DNA from: Sulfurimonas sp. C5
GTDB taxonomy: Bacteria > Campylobacterota > Campylobacteria > Campylobacterales > Sulfurimonadaceae
Assembly: GCF_029872055.1 (NCBI RefSeq)
Contig: NZ_JARXNQ010000001.1
Span: forward strand, 434,001 to 498,000
DNA: 64,000 nucleotides
Direction: 5' to 3'
The notes under the pieces are model-generated. The model ran no database searches and was not told where the DNA came from. It worked only from the letters and a program-made list of their open reading frames with translations. Position 1 is the stretch's first letter, and every line of letters starts with the position of its first letter. The translations under genes were made by a program, and so were the position numbers. Below, in pieces: positions 62,347 to 64,000 of this stretch.

Positions 62347-64000
62347 ATGAATAATCATACTTATACTTGTCCTATGCATCCAGAAGTTATACAAGACTAC
62401 CCTGGAAGCTGTCCAAAATGTGGAATGGCTTTAGAGCCTGTTATTGTTGAAAATACAGATGATGACGAGAACAACGAATTAAACTATATGAAACAACGCT
62501 TTTGGATGAGCTTACTTTTTACATTGCCTGTTTTTATTGTATCTATGAGCAGTGACTTGGCTCCTGAATATATACCGCAGAACATTTCTATGGTAGATAT
62601 TCAATGGTTTTTATTTCTCTTGGCTTCACCTGTCATACTTTGGGGTGGATGGCCTTTTTTACTGCGAGGTTATGAATCTATCAAAACATTAAACCTCAAT
62701 ATGTTTACCCTGATCGCAATCGGAGTAAGTACTGCTTATCTTTATAGTATTGTAGCTTTGTTGCTGCCTGAACTCTTTCCACCGCTTATGAGAACCAAAG
62801 ATGGCTTGGTACATGTCTATTTTGAAGCGGCAGCCGTTATTACAACCTTGGTACTTTTAGGGCAGGTTTTAGAACTCAAAGCAAGAAGTAAAACAAACTC
62901 TGCCATAAAAACGTTGTTAAACCTTGCACCCAAACATGCCCATCGTATTATAGATGCAGCAGGAAATGAAGAAACAATACCGCTGGATCTTATTCAGGTA
63001 GGTGATATGTTAAGAATTAAACCGGGTGAGAAGATCCCTGTTGACGGTGTTGTATTGGAAGGAAAAAGCAACGTTGACGAATCTATGATCACAGGAGAAC
63101 CGCTACTTATTGCTAAAAGTATGGATGATCCCTTGATCGGTGCAACATTCAATAAAAACTCTACATTAGTTATGAAAGCCGAGCGTATAGGAAGTGATAC
63201 GATGCTTGCACAGATCATAAACATGGTAGCTCTTGCCCAACGTTCACGAGCACCTATTCAAAAACTTGCAGATATGGTATCTGCTTATTTTGTACCTACT
63301 GTCGTTGCAGTAGCTATTTTGGCTTTTTTCGGGTGGTATATGCTTGGACCAGAACCCCGTTTGGCTTATGCGATAGTATCCGCTGTTTCAGTTTTAATTA
63401 TTGCCTGTCCTTGTGCGCTTGGTCTTGCCACTCCTATTTCAATTATGGTTGGAACAGGCAGAGCAGCTCTTTCTGGGATACTGATCAAAGATGCTAAAAA
63501 TTTGGAGATCATGGAGAAAATAAATACTTTGGTTGTAGATAAAACAGGGACACTCACAGAAGGAAAACCAAAAGTAACCACTTTTATAGTTCAAAATGAC
63601 AGTTTTGATGAAAAAGATGTTTTAAAATTTACAGCCAGCTTAGAGCTTTTGAGTGAACATCCTTTGGCAGAAGCGATTGTAGAACATGCAAAAGAGCAGA
63701 ATGTATCACTCTCTGAAGTAAAAGATTTTAAAGCTATTACAGGACAGGGTATTCAAGGCACTATAGAAAATAAAAAAATAGTTATAGGCAGTGAGGATTT
63801 CTTAAATAGTCTCAAGATTACAACTCAAGCAATTACAAAGAGGGCAAATTCATTGCGTGAAGATGGAAAAACTGTCATATTTATAGCAATTGAGTCCCAA
63901 TTTAGTGCAATTATAGGGATTGAAGATCCAATTAAATCAAGCTCTGTAGCAGCTATTAAACGCTTAAAAGAGGAGGGGATAAAGATTGTTATGCTTAGTG
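62347..64000 (+). CDS. Copper-type heavy-metal P1B ATPase (3' end missing)
   Basis: At least 551 residues; open to the right edge. The N-terminus is a heavy-metal-binding YHS-like domain, TCPMHPEVIQDYPGSCPKCGM, instead of the usual CxxC MBD. Membrane helices follow, then actuator VDESMITGEP, the Cys-Pro-Cys ion site in IACPCALGLATP, and the phosphorylation motif VDKTGTLTEGKP (D about 398). CPC and the start domain indicate Cu+ (CopA/CopB-like) export. AAGG lies about 7 bases before the ATG. Missing: most of the nucleotide domain and the last helices. Confidence 0.93.
   Translation, partial: MNNHTYTCPMHPEVIQDYPGSCPKCGMALEPVIVENTDDDENNELNYMKQRFWMSLLFTLPVFIVSMSSDLAPEYIPQNISMVDIQWFLFLLASPVILWGGWPFLLRGYESIKTLNLNMFTLIAIGVSTAYLYSIVALLLPELFPPLMRTKDGLVHVYFEAAAVITTLVLLGQVLELKARSKTNSAIKTLLNLAPKHAHRIIDAAGNEETIPLDLIQVGDMLRIKPGEKIPVDGVVLEGKSNVDESMITGEPLLIAKSMDDPLIGATFNKNSTLVMKAERIGSDTMLAQIINMVALAQRSRAPIQKLADMVSAYFVPTVVAVAILAFFGWYMLGPEPRLAYAIVSAVSVLIIACPCALGLATPISIMVGTGRAALSGILIKDAKNLEIMEKINTLVVDKTGTLTEGKPKVTTFIVQNDSFDEKDVLKFTASLELLSEHPLAEAIVEHAKEQNVSLSEVKDFKAITGQGIQGTIENKKIVIGSEDFLNSLKITTQAITKRANSLREDGKTVIFIAIESQFSAIIGIEDPIKSSSVAAIKRLKEEGIKIVMLS

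Overview
The window looks like a chromosomal segment of a Campylobacterota (Epsilonproteobacteria) bacterium, most likely Sulfurimonas or a close relative. The evidence is low GC, very tight gene packing, a long-form DapD, FlgG2/FlgG-type flagellar genes, a Campylobacter-style sigma-54 promoter, and gene orders known from Campylobacter: leuD-leuB-small-small-purU; adk-aspS-nadK-recN-tatD-slt-rlpA-kdsC-lptC-lptA-engB-mrdA; and mobB-fbp-small-metG plus YggT-gltX. No rRNA, CRISPR array, IS element or integrase is visible. One tRNA (Glu, UUC) is present. No gene-free stretch exceeds about 230 bases.

Layout. 1-5.7 kb: end of a CitE-like lyase, a periplasmic thioredoxin-like protein, pyruvate:flavodoxin oxidoreductase (nifJ) and glutaminase. 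5.7-12.3 kb: a TonB-like protein divergent from hemL, two AtpZ-neighbourhood membrane proteins, a P2-type cation ATPase and a PAS-like protein. 12.3-16 kb: rpoD divergent from two flagellar rod genes driven by a sigma-54 promoter. 16-19.7 kb: leuD-leuB-TPR-CiaD-like-purU-trmL. 19.7-25 kb: a LexA/CI-like self-cleaving regulator, an NlpC/P60 lipoprotein, a miniature rod-like protein, dapD, an ankyrin protein and an uncharacterised small-membrane/DUF6166-HTH/RHH cassette. 25-33.7 kb: CinA-like, cupin, DUF2238, macro domain, two adenylate kinases, patatin, aspS and nadK. 33.7-45 kb: modA-modD, then a long run from recN through DNA repair, cell-wall and LPS-export genes to PBP2. 45-57 kb: Ca/Na antiporter, ybeY, queC, a metalloprotease, a seven-gene minus-strand run (mobB, fbp, small Cys protein, metG, Mur-like protein, DctP, glycosidase), a lipoprotein, YggT and a strongly degenerate GluRS. 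57-64 kb: AbiV-type defence protein, ribokinase, GlnRS-YqeY, tRNA-Glu, a receiver-RHH regulator and the start of a copper-type P1B ATPase.

Most noteworthy: (1) a LexA/CI-type regulator with intact Ser/Lys dyad whose own promoter and the recN promoter carry near-identical 17-bp palindromes, suggesting a LexA-independent SOS-like circuit; (2) a full-length GluRS homologue that has lost the HIGH and KMSKS motifs, 2 kb from a GlnRS-YqeY fusion; (3) lptC, whose membrane anchor is only encoded if translation starts at an ATA codon; (4) a miniature rod protein made of little more than the two terminal D0 segments, behind a palindrome that frames its -10 box; (5) several genes with promoters positioned for leaderless transcripts. 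Starts were revised for several genes (tonB-like, rpoD, nadK, lptC, P-type ATPase and others) from promoter and ribosome-binding-site positions.
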